Part shown: piece after piece, positions 26,014-38,761 of the stretch
Layout: the number at the start of each line of letters is the position of its first letter
Numbering within the stretch: position 1 is the stretch's first letter
Source of the DNA: Diphasiastrum complanatum
Lineage: Eukaryota > Streptophyta > Lycopodiopsida > Lycopodiales > Lycopodiaceae
Length of the DNA stretch: 64,000 nucleotides
Assembly (NCBI GenBank): GCA_029204225.1
Contig: CM055111.1
Coordinates: 25,105,874-25,169,873 of the forward strand
Reading direction: 5' to 3'
Notes under the pieces: generated by a model
The model's input: only the letters and a program-made list of their open reading frames with translations
The model's database searches: none
What the model was told of the DNA's origin: nothing
Made by a program: the position numbers and the translations under genes

Positions 26014-26275
26014 GGGCTGAATTTGAGTCATTTGTCACCTTTGCTAGCGAAGCTCTGTCGAAATTTCCACTGAAAATACCAAGTTTTCTGTTTTCATCCA
26101 AACTTCCTGCTAGCTGTCATCTGCTCATATTAAACACTGATCTGCGCTCTGAACTACAATCATTGTCCTCCAACACCTATTATTCTCAGTTTTCTACTGT
26201 TTCCACATCTTTTTCCATTTTCCACCATTTTTTCTACTTTTCCGACTTTTTCGACCACTAATCATCATTGCTAAC

Positions 26276-28830
26276 ATGGCCTCCTCATCCTTTGAAGACT
26301 CTGGCGCCAAACAGGTGATCCAGCATGACATCCTGAAGGCCACGCAGATTTGGCCTCTACCCTCTGACACTCTGATCCAACCATCGCTGCAGACAACCGG
26401 CTCCATCCTTGAAGCAATGGATTTTTACACGGCGCATTAGGCATCTCAAGCATCCACCATCTCAAGCATCCACCTCCTCCCAACCTACAGTCATTAACAC
26501 AATGGCCAACAAACGAATGCATGGCACTGCCTCTACATCCACATCTCCACCTGTTACCCAAAGACGTGTCTCCATTGTCGCACTAACCACTCCATCAACC
26601 ACCGCCACTTCTTCTTCTATGCAACTCCCCACTCCAATTTCTATTGCCGCTACCTCTCTTCTTGTTCCATCCACTTCTGTTTCTGTCTCTATCCTCATTT
26701 CTTCTGTTGATACCACTCCTACTTCTCTTCTAGTGTCCACTGCTCCATCCATCACCATCGCATCTTCCATCACTCTTGCCACCACCGTTGCTCCTCTCAC
26801 ATTCAATCCTTTTGATTCACAACTGTCCTCCGACACTCTGGCATGGATGCAAGTTATTAGTTTTTCACTCCCACGCCAGACACTTTCTGCTCCATCCTCA
26901 CCTTTTTCCATACTCCACACCACCCTTCAGTTCCCCACTGTTCCTACCATCCTCTCGTTCGGACAAACTATCTTCACCCCTGTTTCCATAGTTGTTTCTC
27001 ACACCCCACCCGCTTCGCCAACAAAGGTTGCTGAGGGCAGCCAACCGCTGCCTGATGACGCATTTGTACAAAAAAAATTTGTAACATCACCAGATCTGAC
27101 TGACCCTACCGCCCCAGATGGCATCAGGACAAATGAAAACCTGATCGAAGACAATGACGATGAAATTCCACAAGTCGTCGGGGTCGATACAACACAAGCC
27201 CCTGCCAGTGTCAGTGTACCAGCTCCTCCCACGGATCTAACGATGGCGTACCAAACTCTAGGAAAATACATCCTGGATGCGGTAGCGGCCAAAGCTATTA
27301 TGGAAAGCAAGGTACTACAGTTGGCAATGAGTAATACACAATTGCAAGCAGACCTCACCAAGCTGCAGCAAGAGCTGATTCTGGCTCAGCAACAAGAACA
27401 AGCAGGACACCAGGAGATTGCCAAGCTGCAGTAGAAGGAGGAGGGCCTAAACAAATATATTCAAAGCCTCTCCAAAGCGCTGACTGAGGCCTATGTGGAG
27501 GTGCGGGAGCTTCAAGCTGAAGCATCCGAACGGCTTGCCCCCATCCAAGCGCAACTTCCACTTTTGGAAGAAGAGAACACACGCCTGGGGACAGAGGTCA
27601 AAGCCATACAAGATGAAAAGCTCGTCTGGTTAGCTCAATCTGCACCGGACACAAGGCCGCTTTCCTAATCGGAGATGAATCTTCTACGGCGTCAGGTGCA
27701 GATTTACAGCCAAACCCTCAACAGCTACTAGGCGGAGTTCAATAACTATCGGACAAGTGCAATGCAAGAGCTCATCCAAGCCAAGCAAGCCCTCAAGGCG
27801 TGCCAGAAATACTTGAAAACGAAGGCCCAGCCCACCTCCGTGGTAATTCCACCGCCACCTAATTTTGATGCTACACAGGCTAGTACCAGCCAAGATCAGA
27901 GCCAACAGACAGCAGGGGGATTTCAACCAGATCAAGGGTCCGAAGGCCAAGACCAAGGGCAGATAGATGCGGCCGCTGAGACGCGAGACCAGAGCCAAGG
28001 CGCAACCACCAACCAGGGCCAAGCAACATCATCCAGAGAATCGCGTACGATATCTGCCAGCCGGGCCTTCCGAAGATCGAAGTCCGTGGAGGAGAACATC
28101 AATGAATTTTTATCCAAATATCTCCACGAGTCATCAAGAGGCGGTTGACAGATATCATTCTCAGATCAGACCATCAAGGGAAAAGAACTGCATGCCTTAC
28201 CTACCCTCCAACCACAACCGGAGTGGCGACAACAGTTATTTGAGAGAGACCCTACGGCCATCAGGGCTTATGTGACGAGTCTGCAACAGTTACGGGTGAA
28301 CGCGCATTTCTTGCCATGTCCAAGAAGATCCAAATGGGCGGAATGCGACAGCCCTCTGGACCAGATCACACTGCACAATTTCAACCGGCCAATCATCAAA
28401 TCCGAATATGGGTGGACAACGGATGTAGACACCATAAGGGCTCTCTCTGCATTCGCTAGTCACTACATCAATTGCCCCGATCCCACAATCCGCGTGACAG
28501 CCACTTACGCCTGGGACTTAGAATATTTAATGAGCATTGAAACAAAATGGGATGATTTCCTTCCCTCCATATTTTTTGATCCAAATAAGGTGCTCGCTTC
28601 TGACAAAGTCGAAGACCAGCTGCGAGTCACTCGCGTATATTATGGGTGGATCAGGAATGGTTGACAGGAGCCCACAAGTCCTTCCACACGCCAAAGGACT
28701 CGAAGAAACTGGACCGTCTCAACTTCATGAAAGATGTTATGGGCTATCTTGTCCACAGAGGCAGTCCAAGAGAACGCTATACTAAACTGGCAGAGTGCCG
28801 AGGGATCGGCACTACTTTAGGCCGTGGGTC
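26276..28830 (+). pseudogene. ORF-X: decayed about 850-codon ORF of unknown function downstream of gypsy integrase
   Basis: ATG at 26276 in good context (AACATGGCC) opens a frame (MASSSFEDSG) that shifts once near 26410-26440. From there one frame continues to 28664, broken only by stops at 27432, 27666, 27729 and 28146. A second shift near 28650 extends it to about 28830. Order: Ser/Thr/Pro-rich region (26450-27050), acidic linker, two coiled-coil-like stretches rich in Leu, Gln and Glu (27240-27660 and 27670-27830), a Gln/Ser-rich segment, and a globular-looking C-terminus (about 28190-28830; WAECDSPLDQ, YGWTTDVDTIRALSAFASHY). No retroelement motif. It could be an extra ORF of a Tat-like gypsy, an unfamiliar Gag, or a captured host gene; I do not recognise it. 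Confidence 0.7.
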
Positions 28831-28833
28831 CTG

Positions 28834-30427
28834 TTGGAGGTATTCCCAACAAAGTGCAAATAAATAAAATCCTCCAATAAAATGTGTTGCGAGGGCATGG
28901 CATCTAGTCACTTGGAAACTTTGCTTTGATCACTAAGACAAAAGCACACAATCTTTGAATCAAATCACCAAAGAAATCAGATCCAATCTCCTATTGGACT
29001 CATCAAATACCAATGACTCTTTTTTTAAAAAGTTGAAATGGATATGAAAAGATTTGACACCTAGATTTTTCTTTTCACTTGACTAGTTCTCTCAAAACTT
29101 GAGATTCTTGAACAAAAGATGGGTTTTGTTTCAAACACATGAAAATCAAACTTAATCACTTCTTTTGGACTCACTCTTGACCCAAATAATCTCACTCTTG
29201 AGATTTAGAATGAATTTGAATTCATTTGAAAACAAACTATACCACCAATTTTTCACATAGCTTAAAAATTTGGACAACTAGAGATTCACAAAGATCTCAA
29301 CCATGCATGAATACTCAAATATGGACTCTTCCTCATTCTAGTCATCCAATGGGATCACAAATTGACCCTCACACTCTCACAAAGAAAGTTGAATAGAACT
29401 AATTTGAGTTTCATACATACTATGTCAATTTTTGCTCAACAAATTGAATTCAATCACTCCTATTGGACTCCACCAATTACTCTACCTTTTAAGACTTGGA
29501 ATGAAATTCAAAATCAAAAGTTGTGATTTTTCTCACTAAGATATTGTGCTTCAAAGATCTAATTCCACTTAGAAAGATTTGATCACATAGGAAAAGACAA
29601 ATTCTTCACCAATAACAACACATAATGAGCTTCTAGATCTTGCCCTCTCCAAAGGAAGGAACTCTTAGAAAATTGGATCTCTCTCTACACATTTGTCATA
29701 GACACCTTAATGACTCTTTTAAAACCTTACAATCACTCAAAAAAATTGAGTAGGGTTGAACAATGTGACTTGGATCTCAATCTCTTTTCTAGAACTCTCA
29801 ATTTAAGCCAATCTATGTCAAATTCTACAAAAAATTTGCATAGATGATCTATATGCACTAGAAACTCTCAAAGGTTTCACTTGGAGGACAGATCCAAGGA
29901 TGTTTTCTAGCAGATTGATGCTTCTAAACTTGACCCTATCACTCTTGAACAAATCTAGAGTGATGGTACAATGGATTTCAACCTCTCACCTTGCATATCA
30001 CTCCTTAATCTATGATTTTTAGCAAAATATCTCTCAACTTCAACATGCACTCAAAAAATAAGAGATAATCAATTAATGCACCTAATTCAAGCTTCAAATT
30101 TAATTTCTTGTCTGATCTAATCCAAAAACTAATCAAGGGATTAGATTCTCTATAGAAAATGCTTGATTTGGCACTAAAAATCTCTCAAATTGGGTGTGCG
30201 AATCAAATTGTACAAATTTTTGAATTTTCTTAGCCAAAATCGGAGTTGTATGGTCTCACACGTGTTAAAAGAGTTACTACAGCCCACAACAAGATCTGGA
30301 CCAAAAATTTTGAGGATAGCTATCAAATCCAACTCGCTACACAAAATTTGACTAGTTTCCAGAAAACTGCTAATTTTGGCTTTGATTTGGATTAACCCTA
30401 TCAATTTCAACAAACCTCTTGTACTAG
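28834..30427 (-). other. Non-coding region downstream of PBS H (long leader or LARD-like)
   Basis: About 1.6 kb between the PBS of H and ORF-X with no gag recognisable on the minus strand. The left edge starts TGTTGGAGGTATTCCCAACA, a hairpin-like junction. ACACGTGT palindrome at 30258-30265, 161 nt from the PBS. It may be the non-coding interior of a non-autonomous LTR element; no second LTR was found. Confidence 0.5.
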
Positions 30428-30439
30428 GCTCTGATACCA
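30428..30439 (-). promoter_or_regulatory. Primer-binding site of copia H
   Basis: Minus strand TGGTATCAGAGC, perfect initiator tRNA-Met type, directly followed by the LTR at 30440. Confidence 0.9.
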
Positions 30440-31271
30440 TGTGCAAAAAGTACAAAAAGGACCAAGAGTGGATCCTAATCTGATCCTCAAGAGGGATTGG
30501 TTGTCAGATTACTTGGTCTATCAATCTACTTCAGATTAAGATCAATCTAGATCAATTCTAGACAAAAATCCTAACAAGAACAATCATTAATTGAAGGTAA
30601 GTGTACTTTATGGTTTCACATGTGTGAAACACTGTCTGAGTACGGACTCCAACCTGAAAATCAAGTACACATTGATAGAACCTCAAAACAATCAAAACAA
30701 ATGTAGACAAATGGAGAGAATCACTCAAAATTGCTTTCAAAACCAAGATTGGTGTCTCACTATGATTATGGCCAAATGTGGCTCTATATATACAATAAGT
30801 GGGAGCTCGTGGTACTGATCATCCCTCTAATCCCACATGTGTGAAGGTGCTTTGTCATATGATGATTCATCATGCAAAACTAACACTTGGACAAAACCTT
30901 CTATTTTGAGCACTTTTGGTCCATTTTTCTTCTATATGGAGATCTACTTGGAAATCTTCTAGAAGTCAAAATTCGCCTACTTCAGCTTATTCCACATGTG
31001 TGATCTGTCCTCTAAACATGGGATATGACACCTAACCAAAGGATGTGGCTCATGCAATCAATAGATTGATGCCATGTGTCATATGTCTAGAAAACTAGTT
31101 TTTGGCCATTTTAGCCACTAGAACTTGAATTAAATCATATGTACAACATATATGATTATGGTACCTGACAAGTACACTATTTTCACACGTGGGAACAGGC
31201 TCCACACATGTGTGTTTATCTATATACAAGATTTTTGGCCTCTACCAAGCTTATGTTTTGCATTTTTCACA
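30440..31271 (-). repeat. LTR H (about 832 bp)
   Basis: Inner end TGTGCAAAAAGTAC at the PBS; outer end TTTTGCATTTTTCACA gives a plausible imperfect inverted terminus. TATA-like TATATATA at 30785-30792. Contains CACATGTGTG-type palindromes near 30618, 30836 and 31206 and CACACGTG near 31184. Outer boundary inferred. Confidence 0.65.
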
Positions 31272-31735
31272 AATCTAGCCACCAACATGGAAAGACTCTA
31301 GGATGAGGCTAGAATGGAAAATCAAGACAAGAAACCTCAATCAACTTCCTTATTACATGCTAGATTTTCACCTAACTCGAGGTGGAAAAGAGGCTTTCTA
31401 TGTATCCAACTCTCCATAGTAATGCCTTAGATTATTTTTGAGAGCTTATTGGCAAACTCGGCCTTCTACACATTGTATTGTGTTTTCCTTTGGATATAAG
31501 CAAGAACTAAGTGTCATAAACATATTTTGCTATCTATAGGCCATAATAAGTACGGTTTTACATGTATGTGTGGTGTACATCTCTTTTGGTTAATAATTAT
31601 AGATTGCTCTTGCTTGATGCATCTCGAATTGTCACTCTAGATCTCAATTTTGTGTGTCTATGTTTTATGATCAATCAATCACTCTTGTGAGGCATTAATG
31701 CACTCATTTATGGTCCAAAGTATTGTACTTTGACA
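31272..31735 (+). repeat. 5' LTR of copia G (at least 464 bp, left end unclear)
   Basis: Ends TTTGACA at the PBS, matching the TGTCAA inner terminus of LTR J. Shared words (ATTGCTCTTGCTT, GCATCT, AGATCT) in the same order indicate the same LTR family. The left end has no clear TG terminus and directly meets LTR H, so it may be truncated. Confidence 0.6.
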
Positions 31736-31747
31736 TGGTATCAGATC
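31736..31747 (+). promoter_or_regulatory. Primer-binding site of copia G
   Basis: TGGTATCAGATC, initiator tRNA-Met type with one mismatch (final GC to TC). Confidence 0.8.
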
Positions 31748-32434
31748 TAGGTACAAGAATCAATCATAAATCCTGTGTACAATCCAAAATCTGAAAGTTT
31801 TTATCTAAAAAGCTAGTATTGGAAGGCCTACTAGAAATCAGATGTTTGGATGGAATCTTGTGGATCAAAGTTGATCAGGGATTGATTCCGTATTGTTCAC
31901 ACATGTGAACATGTTTGCACCCAAAAATAATTTCCATTTTCCATTGTTCACACATGTGGACATGTCTGCACCCAAAAATAATTTCCATTTTTCATTAGAT
32001 CCATAAAAATTCATTGTGATAGACCTTGATGAGTTTTTTTTATGCTAGATCTAGGAGAAAGCATCGACGATTGCATGCCATTGATTGGATTTGACTTTGT
32101 GTCATTAAATCTAATTAATTGAGGCTGGGATCAAGCCTTCTTAAACTGTTTAGTAGGTCTTGAAGAACCATCAAGAAGGAGGTGCAAGTGTTTAGCCATT
32201 TCTTGTCCAAAAATAGTCAAAACTGACTTGATTTGATTGTAGATTGATTGGATCTCATCTCATATTCATTTCGTCTTTGTGAAAAAGTGCTAGAACCATG
32301 GTTAGAAGTCCATTGAGTGGTCTAGAAACCAAATTTGAGAGAATCACTACAAGAGAGATCTTTGTGAGTTTCTAGAATCAATGAAACCAAATTTTTGTGC
32401 ATTTTTTGTTATAAAATTTCATTTGGAGAATGTG
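31748..32434 (+). other. Copia G leader with a tandem palindrome repeat
   Basis: Non-coding. A 51-bp unit is repeated twice at 31892-31993, each copy carrying CACATGTG (31900-31907 and 31951-31958). The first lies 152 nt after the PBS. Confidence 0.7.
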
Positions 32435-33140
32435 AACAATTGGTGCTTTCCTTCTAGAACCTAGTGAAAGGTTAAATTCTATAAATTTTTCCATTTGGAA
32501 AGTAAGGATGGAGTCACTAATGGTGCTCCAAGACCTCTTTGAATTTGTGCTTAAAGAAGAGGATGAACCTCTCTTGGTGCACAAGGGTTGATTAGATACA
32601 AGAAGAAAGCTATGCTAGCACTTCATTGTATTAAAATGAATGTTAGTAATGATCTTTTGAAAAAAGTCTCTTCTTGTACATCGGCCAAAGAGGCATGGGA
32701 TTTATTGTAATCCATTTGTCAATCCAATAACACTTCTAGACTTCTCATGATAAGGAATCAAATTTTGCAAAACATGAAAAGAAGTGAGAAAAATGCACAA
32801 GATTATGTGCTTAGGATCAAGTCTTTCAATAGAGAGTTAGATTCTATTAATGAGAAGATTCATGATAGTGAACTTGACCAAGAGATCCTAAATGGTCTAG
32901 GTGATGAATTTACAAATTTGGTCCAAAGCTTTGCCATCCAAGACACCTTGCCTACAATTGATAAATTGCATAGTGTGCTTGTAGCTGAAGAGTGTAGGAT
33001 GCTCCACAAAAAAGCTAGGATTAACTCCCTTGTCATTACAGGATGGAGATGAGAAAGAAAACTTCTCATTCAAAGTCAATAAAAAGACCAATGGAGCCAA
33101 GAAGAATCATCAAAAGGACGTCAAGGAGGAAGATTCACCG
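32435..33140 (+). pseudogene. Copia G gag remnant
   Basis: Plus-strand Gag similar to J and C: LLEPSERLNSINFSIWKVRM without a start codon, stop near 32590, then YKKKAMLALHCIKMNVSNDL, YVLRIKSFNRELDSINEKIH and LVQSFAIQDTLPTIDKLHSV. It continues in a shifted frame into the Lys-rich tail (FSFKVNKKTNGAKK). No zinc knuckle reached. It ends at 33148, where the sequence changes character just before copia F. Confidence 0.85.
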
Positions 33141-33147
33141 TCAAGTT

Positions 33148-33282
33148 TGTTCGGGCAAATTTTGATTAGGGATTGGTCCAATCAAAATGCCTTAGTGAAA
33201 AAAGGACCCACACTATCCTTACGTGGATAATCAGAATCTAACCATTTTCAATCTTAGGGGCCCCATTGACTACCCCGCACTC
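33148..33282. other. Left part of a short unidentified segment split by copia F
   Basis: Starts TGTTCGGGCAAATTTTG; its continuation on the far side of F (40005-40236) ends TTTGTGCCCAATACA, giving imperfect inverted ends. Joined it would be about 367 bp, the size of a small solo LTR or MITE, but no target duplication was found. Confidence 0.35.
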
Positions 33283-34534
33283 TGATGACAATGAAAATGC
33301 AAAATTCTAGCCAAAACAACTCTGGTGATAAATCGACAAAATTGAATTGTGAACGATTCGCGAAACTTTTTATGACAGTCGAATTGTTTCTATTCTAGTT
33401 GGATCAATCAGGCTTTATAACACAACCAAACGAAATGAAACGAATTCTAGAAGAAAACAAAACGAAACGAAACTTGACCTGACATTGATTCATGCTGGAA
33501 GCACAGATTGTGAAATTACACGAAACGAAATGAAGTGAAATAATTCACGACAAGATCAATCAAGAAATCAAGCTCTGCAACAAGACGAGACGAGACAAAA
33601 CAGAACGAAACGAAACAAAATCTAGACGAGCCTCTGAGATTGATTTATCCTTATTGCCAGATGATCACAAAACGAAGTGAAGCAAAATGAAGTAAAACGA
33701 AACGAAGCAAAGCACCAAAAAAAAGGATTTGCAAACAGGATCAGTTTGTCAAGAATTCAGATGTGATTGCTGGTCACTGCGACTGTATCACTCCTACAAT
33801 CCTTCAGAGAGTAGTCAGACACAACTGATCTATGTTAATAGAATAATGTAGCATTCAACAAAGATCAAACCAAAGATGCAGAATTAGAATGAACAAGCAA
33901 ATCAGACACAAGAATAATAGCAAACTAATCTACATATAAGATCATGCAATCATCTAGAATAATAATATGCACAACAACTATAAAATTATTTATTGATTTT
34001 TCTGATTCTTTCAAGCACTGCACGCAGATCCACGCAGTGCGTTAGCGTGAGAGAAATATAGTTCTGTCACGAATTCGAGTACTAGCGGACCTTGGATCTA
34101 TAGATCCTATTACAGAATTATCTCGCACGCAGACGTATTCGTGTTCTGTATATTTTGTCTTCTAACAATTGTCTTACTTACCAGCATCAGACTTCAGACA
34201 TCAGGCTTACTGTAATGTGCATCAATCAGAAAGTATATAGTTCATGAACAATTTCGTGTCGCATTCTTGTAACTTATAGATTAGAAGGATTAAACATCTA
34301 CAACTAATTCGCAGATTACAAGAGTGGCAGATTAGCCATGATCTAAAACTTTTTTGATGATGTCATAATATCAGATTAGATATCTGCATCCAATGGCAAT
34401 TGGTTGATCTTCTTGTTGGCTATTCATGAGGCACGATTGATTTCGTGTCTTGTCATGTCGTGTCGCCTTTTTTGTCAAAGGTTCAAAATTGAAAGCTAGC
34501 AAAGCTTTGGCATTAGAAACAAAATATTTCTTCA
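33283..34534 (-). repeat. 3' LTR of copia F
   Basis: Plus-strand ends TGATGACAATG and TATTTCTTCA. On the minus strand the polypurine tract TTTGAGAGGGAGC directly precedes the LTR start TGAAGAAATATT. The last part of the pol reading frame continues into the LTR as far as 34371. CGAAA pentamers are dense at 33420-33720. Confidence 0.88.
33420..33720. repeat. CGAAA pentamer cluster in 3' LTR F
   Basis: Many CGAAA/CGAGA/CAAAA pentamers in a degenerate array; the counterpart in the 5' LTR is at 38905-39190. Confidence 0.7.
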
Positions 34535-37500
34535 GCTCCCTCTCAAAGCATGATAGCTTGACTACTCCAAGGCTGCTCCTCTGTCTCTTGAATAGACCTT
34601 TGTTTAGAGCCTTTGTAAAAATGTCTGCAACCATGTCTTTCGTTCCAATGAAGGTGGTCTGCAACATCTTCTTGCCAATCAGGTCCTTGGTCAAGTGGTA
34701 CTTGATCGTAATGTGTTTCATCCTTGAATGAAACACATGGCCTTTCGTTTGATATATTGCAGATGTGTTGTCCATCTGCAAAACCAGAGGTTTATTATTT
34801 GTTTCGGCTAATTTGTCTAGGAACTGTTTGAGCCAAATTATCTCATTAGCCATCTTTGCTGCTGCAACATACTCTACTTCACAAGATGATTGGGCCACAA
34901 TGGTCTGCTTCTTGCTGACCCAGATAATTGCCGCTCCTGGAGCAATGGTGCATCCTCTTGAGACACTTTTATAATCATCTTTGAGAGACGCTCAACTAGC
35001 ATCACTGTAGGAAATCATCTAAAAACCTACATCTTGACAATAACACAAACCATAATCTTTTGTTAATTGAAAATATTGCAAAATGTGCTTTACAATATTT
35101 CAATGTGTCGAGCCATGATTCGCACAGAATTGGATCATCCTGAACACTGCATAAGCAATGCCAAGGCATGTATTGTCTGCAAGGTACATCAGTGATCCTA
35201 TCAGCTTCCTGTAAGGTGTAAGCTACATCAGTTCTCTCTTTGCCTCAGTCCTCAAACAATTTTCATTCGTCAGCACTATCCCTACAAGCATTGGAGTATT
35301 CGCCCCTTTGCAATTCAGCATCCCAAAATCCTCCAAGATTTTTTGGGTGTATCTGGACCGATGAAGGTACAGCTTACCTCCCTCATAGTCCCTTTCAATT
35401 TGCAAGCCAAGATAACACATGGCCTCTCCCAGATCCACGATCTTGAAATATTTCGAGATGTCTGTCTTCACTTCAACAATCAGCTTCTCACTCTTGTAGA
35501 GTATCAGAGTGTCGTCCACATACACAGCCACAATGATGATCTTACCATGTATAATTTTGACATACACATTGGAATCAGCCATCATTGGCTTGAATCCCAA
35601 TGATTTCAGAGCTTATCTTTCTTTTTGTACCATTGTCGAGCTGACTGTTTTAGACCATAGATACTCCTATGCATTCTACATGCATAATTAGGAAGTAAAT
35701 TCGCGACATAACCTAGAAGTTGATCCATGTAGACCTCCTCGTCTAACTCACCATGCAAGAAGGCTGTCTTCTCGTCCACAATGTGAATCCTGAGGTCATA
35801 AGCAGCTGCATATACAAATAACAAACGTAGGGACGAATGTCATGACAGGAGAGAAGGTTTCAGAGTAGTCAATACCATATCTCTGAGAGAATCCCTTCGC
35901 TACCAGTCTTGCCTTGTATTTCAAGTCATCCCCATCTGGTCCATACTTGAGCTTGTAGACCCATTTGCATTTCACAGCCTTACGCTTATCTGGTAATGTC
36001 TTCATGGATTCTATCTCTTCCTTCATGGCTTGGATCCACTTGTCCTTCTCTGAACATTCGATTGCCTCCTCGAATGTCTGTGGTTCACCACTGAATCCAC
36101 AGAATTCTTTTGATGTGGAAGCTGAACTGCTTGGCATGTATCTTGTTGGCACTCTTCATGGTCTTGTCAACCTTCTAAGAGATCCACTTGGGACAACAAT
36201 GCCCTTGTCTCTGTCTGCTCTGCTAGGTCTAGAACCATCTTGGTTTATAGGCACTGTAGCAGAAGATTGCCTCTCGAATCTTTTGTCTTCTGATTCATCA
36301 CTTGAATGTGAAACGACTCGAAAATTTGTGTTTTCATGTTCGTCTTCTGCTCCTTCTGACACTGGTGGCAGATCATAGTACTGTCTCTCCAGAACCTCAT
36401 AGCTGACAAGATTTTCATTGGCAATTGTCTTGGTCTCATCGAATCTAACATCTCTCATTGTCTTCACAGTGTTCATGTCTGACATGTAGACTCTGTAGTA
36501 TGACGAATTGTTGTCATATCCTACCAGAAATCTTTGTTCAACTTTCTTATCAAGCTTCTGTTGAAGCTTATCTAGGATATGTGCATAAGCTGCACAACCA
36601 AAGATTATGATGTGAGACAGGTTGGGCTTTCTTCTCCACCATAATTCGTGTAGTGTCGTGTGAGGGACACCAGACTTCCTTGTCCTGTTTGGATATATGT
36701 AGTTGTAGCTACTGCTTCAGCCCACAGTACCCTTGGAGCTTTTGAGTAGGCCATCATGCATCTGGTTGCTTCCATCAGGGTTCTATTCTGCCTCTCTGCA
36801 ACACCGTTGTGCTGCGGTGTGTATGCTGCAGTCCTTCTGTGAATGATGCCATGATCATTGCAGAAGTCAGTGAAGTGATTCAAGATGTATTCGCCACCTC
36901 TATCTATCCTAATCTGCTTCACTTTGTTGCCGGTGCATCTCTCTGCCCAATTCAGATACTTTGTGAATTTATCAAGTGCTTCTGATTTATTCTGAATGAG
37001 ATACACTCTGGCGAATTTACTATAATCATCAATGAAGGTTATATAATATTTCGAACCTCCTACTAAGATCACATTGAAAGGCCCATAGATGTCAGAATGC
37101 ACTAACTCCAGAATCTTAGTCATTCTGTAGGAGTCTTTAACAGATGGAGTGCGAGACATCTTACCCTTTATGCATGCATCACAAGTGGTCGAATTGTTCA
37201 CAATCGAGATGTTGACCCCTATTATTGCTCCATGATGACTTTCTTGGTAAAATGTCATTGAGTTCACATGGCATAGTCTCCTGTGCCACAATGTCTGGTG
37301 AATCATCATGAGTCTGATGCATCTAATCTGCAGGCAGGCGTACCTCCAGGTAATAAAGATTATCTTTCCTTCTACCTTGAGTGATCAAGGTACTGGTACT
37401 GGCATCAATAACATTGCATGCTTATCAAAAAATGTGTCACATGCATCCCTGCATCAACTATCCTTGCTATAGAAAACAAGTCCTGCTACAGTGTAGGCAC

Positions 37501-38687
37501 GAATTAAACATCTTCGAGTCATCTATCTCGGCCATTCATGTTGAGCCATAGTGAACCAATACCGTTTACTTGATGTTTGGATCCATCTCCAAGAATAATG
37601 AATCTTGAAGGATGTGCACTTCTGAAATCAAACATAGTTCATCTTGATGTCACGAAGTGTAAGGTAGCTCCTGAGTCTAGAATCACCTCCTGTGTGTCAG
37701 ATGTTGATGCTGCACACAAATCCTCTCAAATGTAGGTGGTCGAACAATTTTTGTTCGATCTCTCTTCACCCATTTTCGAGATCTCAGGCTCCTCGACATA
37801 GGATGAACTATTGTTGTTCTCTTGTCTGTTCTGTGCTGATTTGTTCCTTGTGTTCATGCAACAATCCATGGCTGCATGACCCTTTTTGTGGCAGTGGATA
37901 CATTCAATTTTCGGATTGAGCCAGCATGTATCAACTGTGTGTCCATCTCGTTTGCATCTCACGCAAGTCTTCTTTTCTCCACCTTGCTATTTCGACCTCC
38001 CTTTTCTCTTCCACTTGCCTTTGTTGGTCCCCTCTACTTGTTGATCATGATCCTGCTGTTGATTTGACTCCCTCTTAGGCTTGAATTATTTTTTGGTCTT
38101 TTCTTTGTTGCCCTAGAGGGCCTAGTCAGAACCATCCTTGTGATCAAGGTGCTCCCTCGCCTCAACTCTCGGATTTCGACAATTGCCTTTTCGAGGGTCA
38201 TTGTAGGATCTTTCGCGAGCAGGGTTCTGGTTGTCTGGAAAGATCTGGGTAAGGCTCTCAACAGGTAAGTGAGCTGCTTCTTAGCTGACACTGCATTTTT
38301 TGTTCCAGAATTGTGTAGTGACATGAATAGATCCTTCATTTTTCTTACAAAGGAAGTGAGGTCTTTCCCATCCCACTGTAGATTGGTCAGTTGATCTTCC
38401 AGCATCATTATTTGACTTCGTGATTTTGTTTGAAATCTCGTGAGCAGTGTATCCCACATCTCCTTTGCTTTGGAGAGTGTAGCCAGGTCAAGTGTGAGAT
38501 TATCTTCGATGGATGAAGATAGCAAGGCTACTGCCTTGTCATTTTTCTCCCTCCACTCGCATAGCTCTTTGTCTGATGTCGTAGGCATCTCCTCTATGCC
38601 ATCCACCCAGGGGAATAAACCTTCATCCTTTAGTACCAGCGAGGTCTTAACTTTCAAGGCTAGAAAATTAGATCCTGAAAAATCCAA
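34371..38687 (-). pseudogene. Copia F gag-pol, frameshifted but motif-complete
   Basis: Gag reads from 38687; the codon matching the ATG of E is CTG (about 38728), so the start is probably lost. Two intact CCHC knuckles (CKRDGHTVDTC and CIHCHKKGHAAMDC) at 37850-37965. Protease DSGAT at 37667-37678. Integrase is open from 37309 to 36605 with LWHRRLCH, CDAC, VHSDIYGP, the Asp of RIDRGGEY and the Glu of VAERQNRT. RT lies in three frames: [20 protein letters not shown]; then HIVDEKTAFLHG (first Asp present); then VAVYVDDTLIL. RNase H covers the region upstream of AQSCEVEYVAAAKMANEI and IFTKALNKGLF. The last 55 or so codons run into the 3' LTR. The most complete of the decayed copies. Confidence 0.9.
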
Positions 38688-38748
38688 AACTGTACAGTTC
38701 TTGCTCTGTATGATGTTGATAGAAGCCAGTCATACTTTGACAAGGTGG

Positions 38749-38760
38749 GCTCTAATACCA
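38749..38760 (-). promoter_or_regulatory. Primer-binding site of copia F
   Basis: Minus strand TGGTATTAGAGC: initiator tRNA-Met site with one C-to-T change. One base separates it from the 5' LTR. Confidence 0.8.
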
Positions 38761-38761
38761 C

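Larger units (their letters stand above)
25169..26275 (+). other. Non-coding spacer upstream of ORF-X with CTCGCAGA cluster
   Basis: No ORF supported. Contains repeated CTCGCAGA/TCTGCGAG words at 25605-25912, a TATA box at 26007 and a pyrimidine-rich stretch (26160-26270) that would be the 5' untranslated region of ORF-X. No second gypsy PBS or LTR boundary found. Confidence 0.6.

Noticed and set aside
26462-26923. Minus-strand 153-codon frame opposite ORF-X
   Set aside because: Val/Glu-rich antisense shadow of the Ser/Thr-rich coding strand; no motif or start context.
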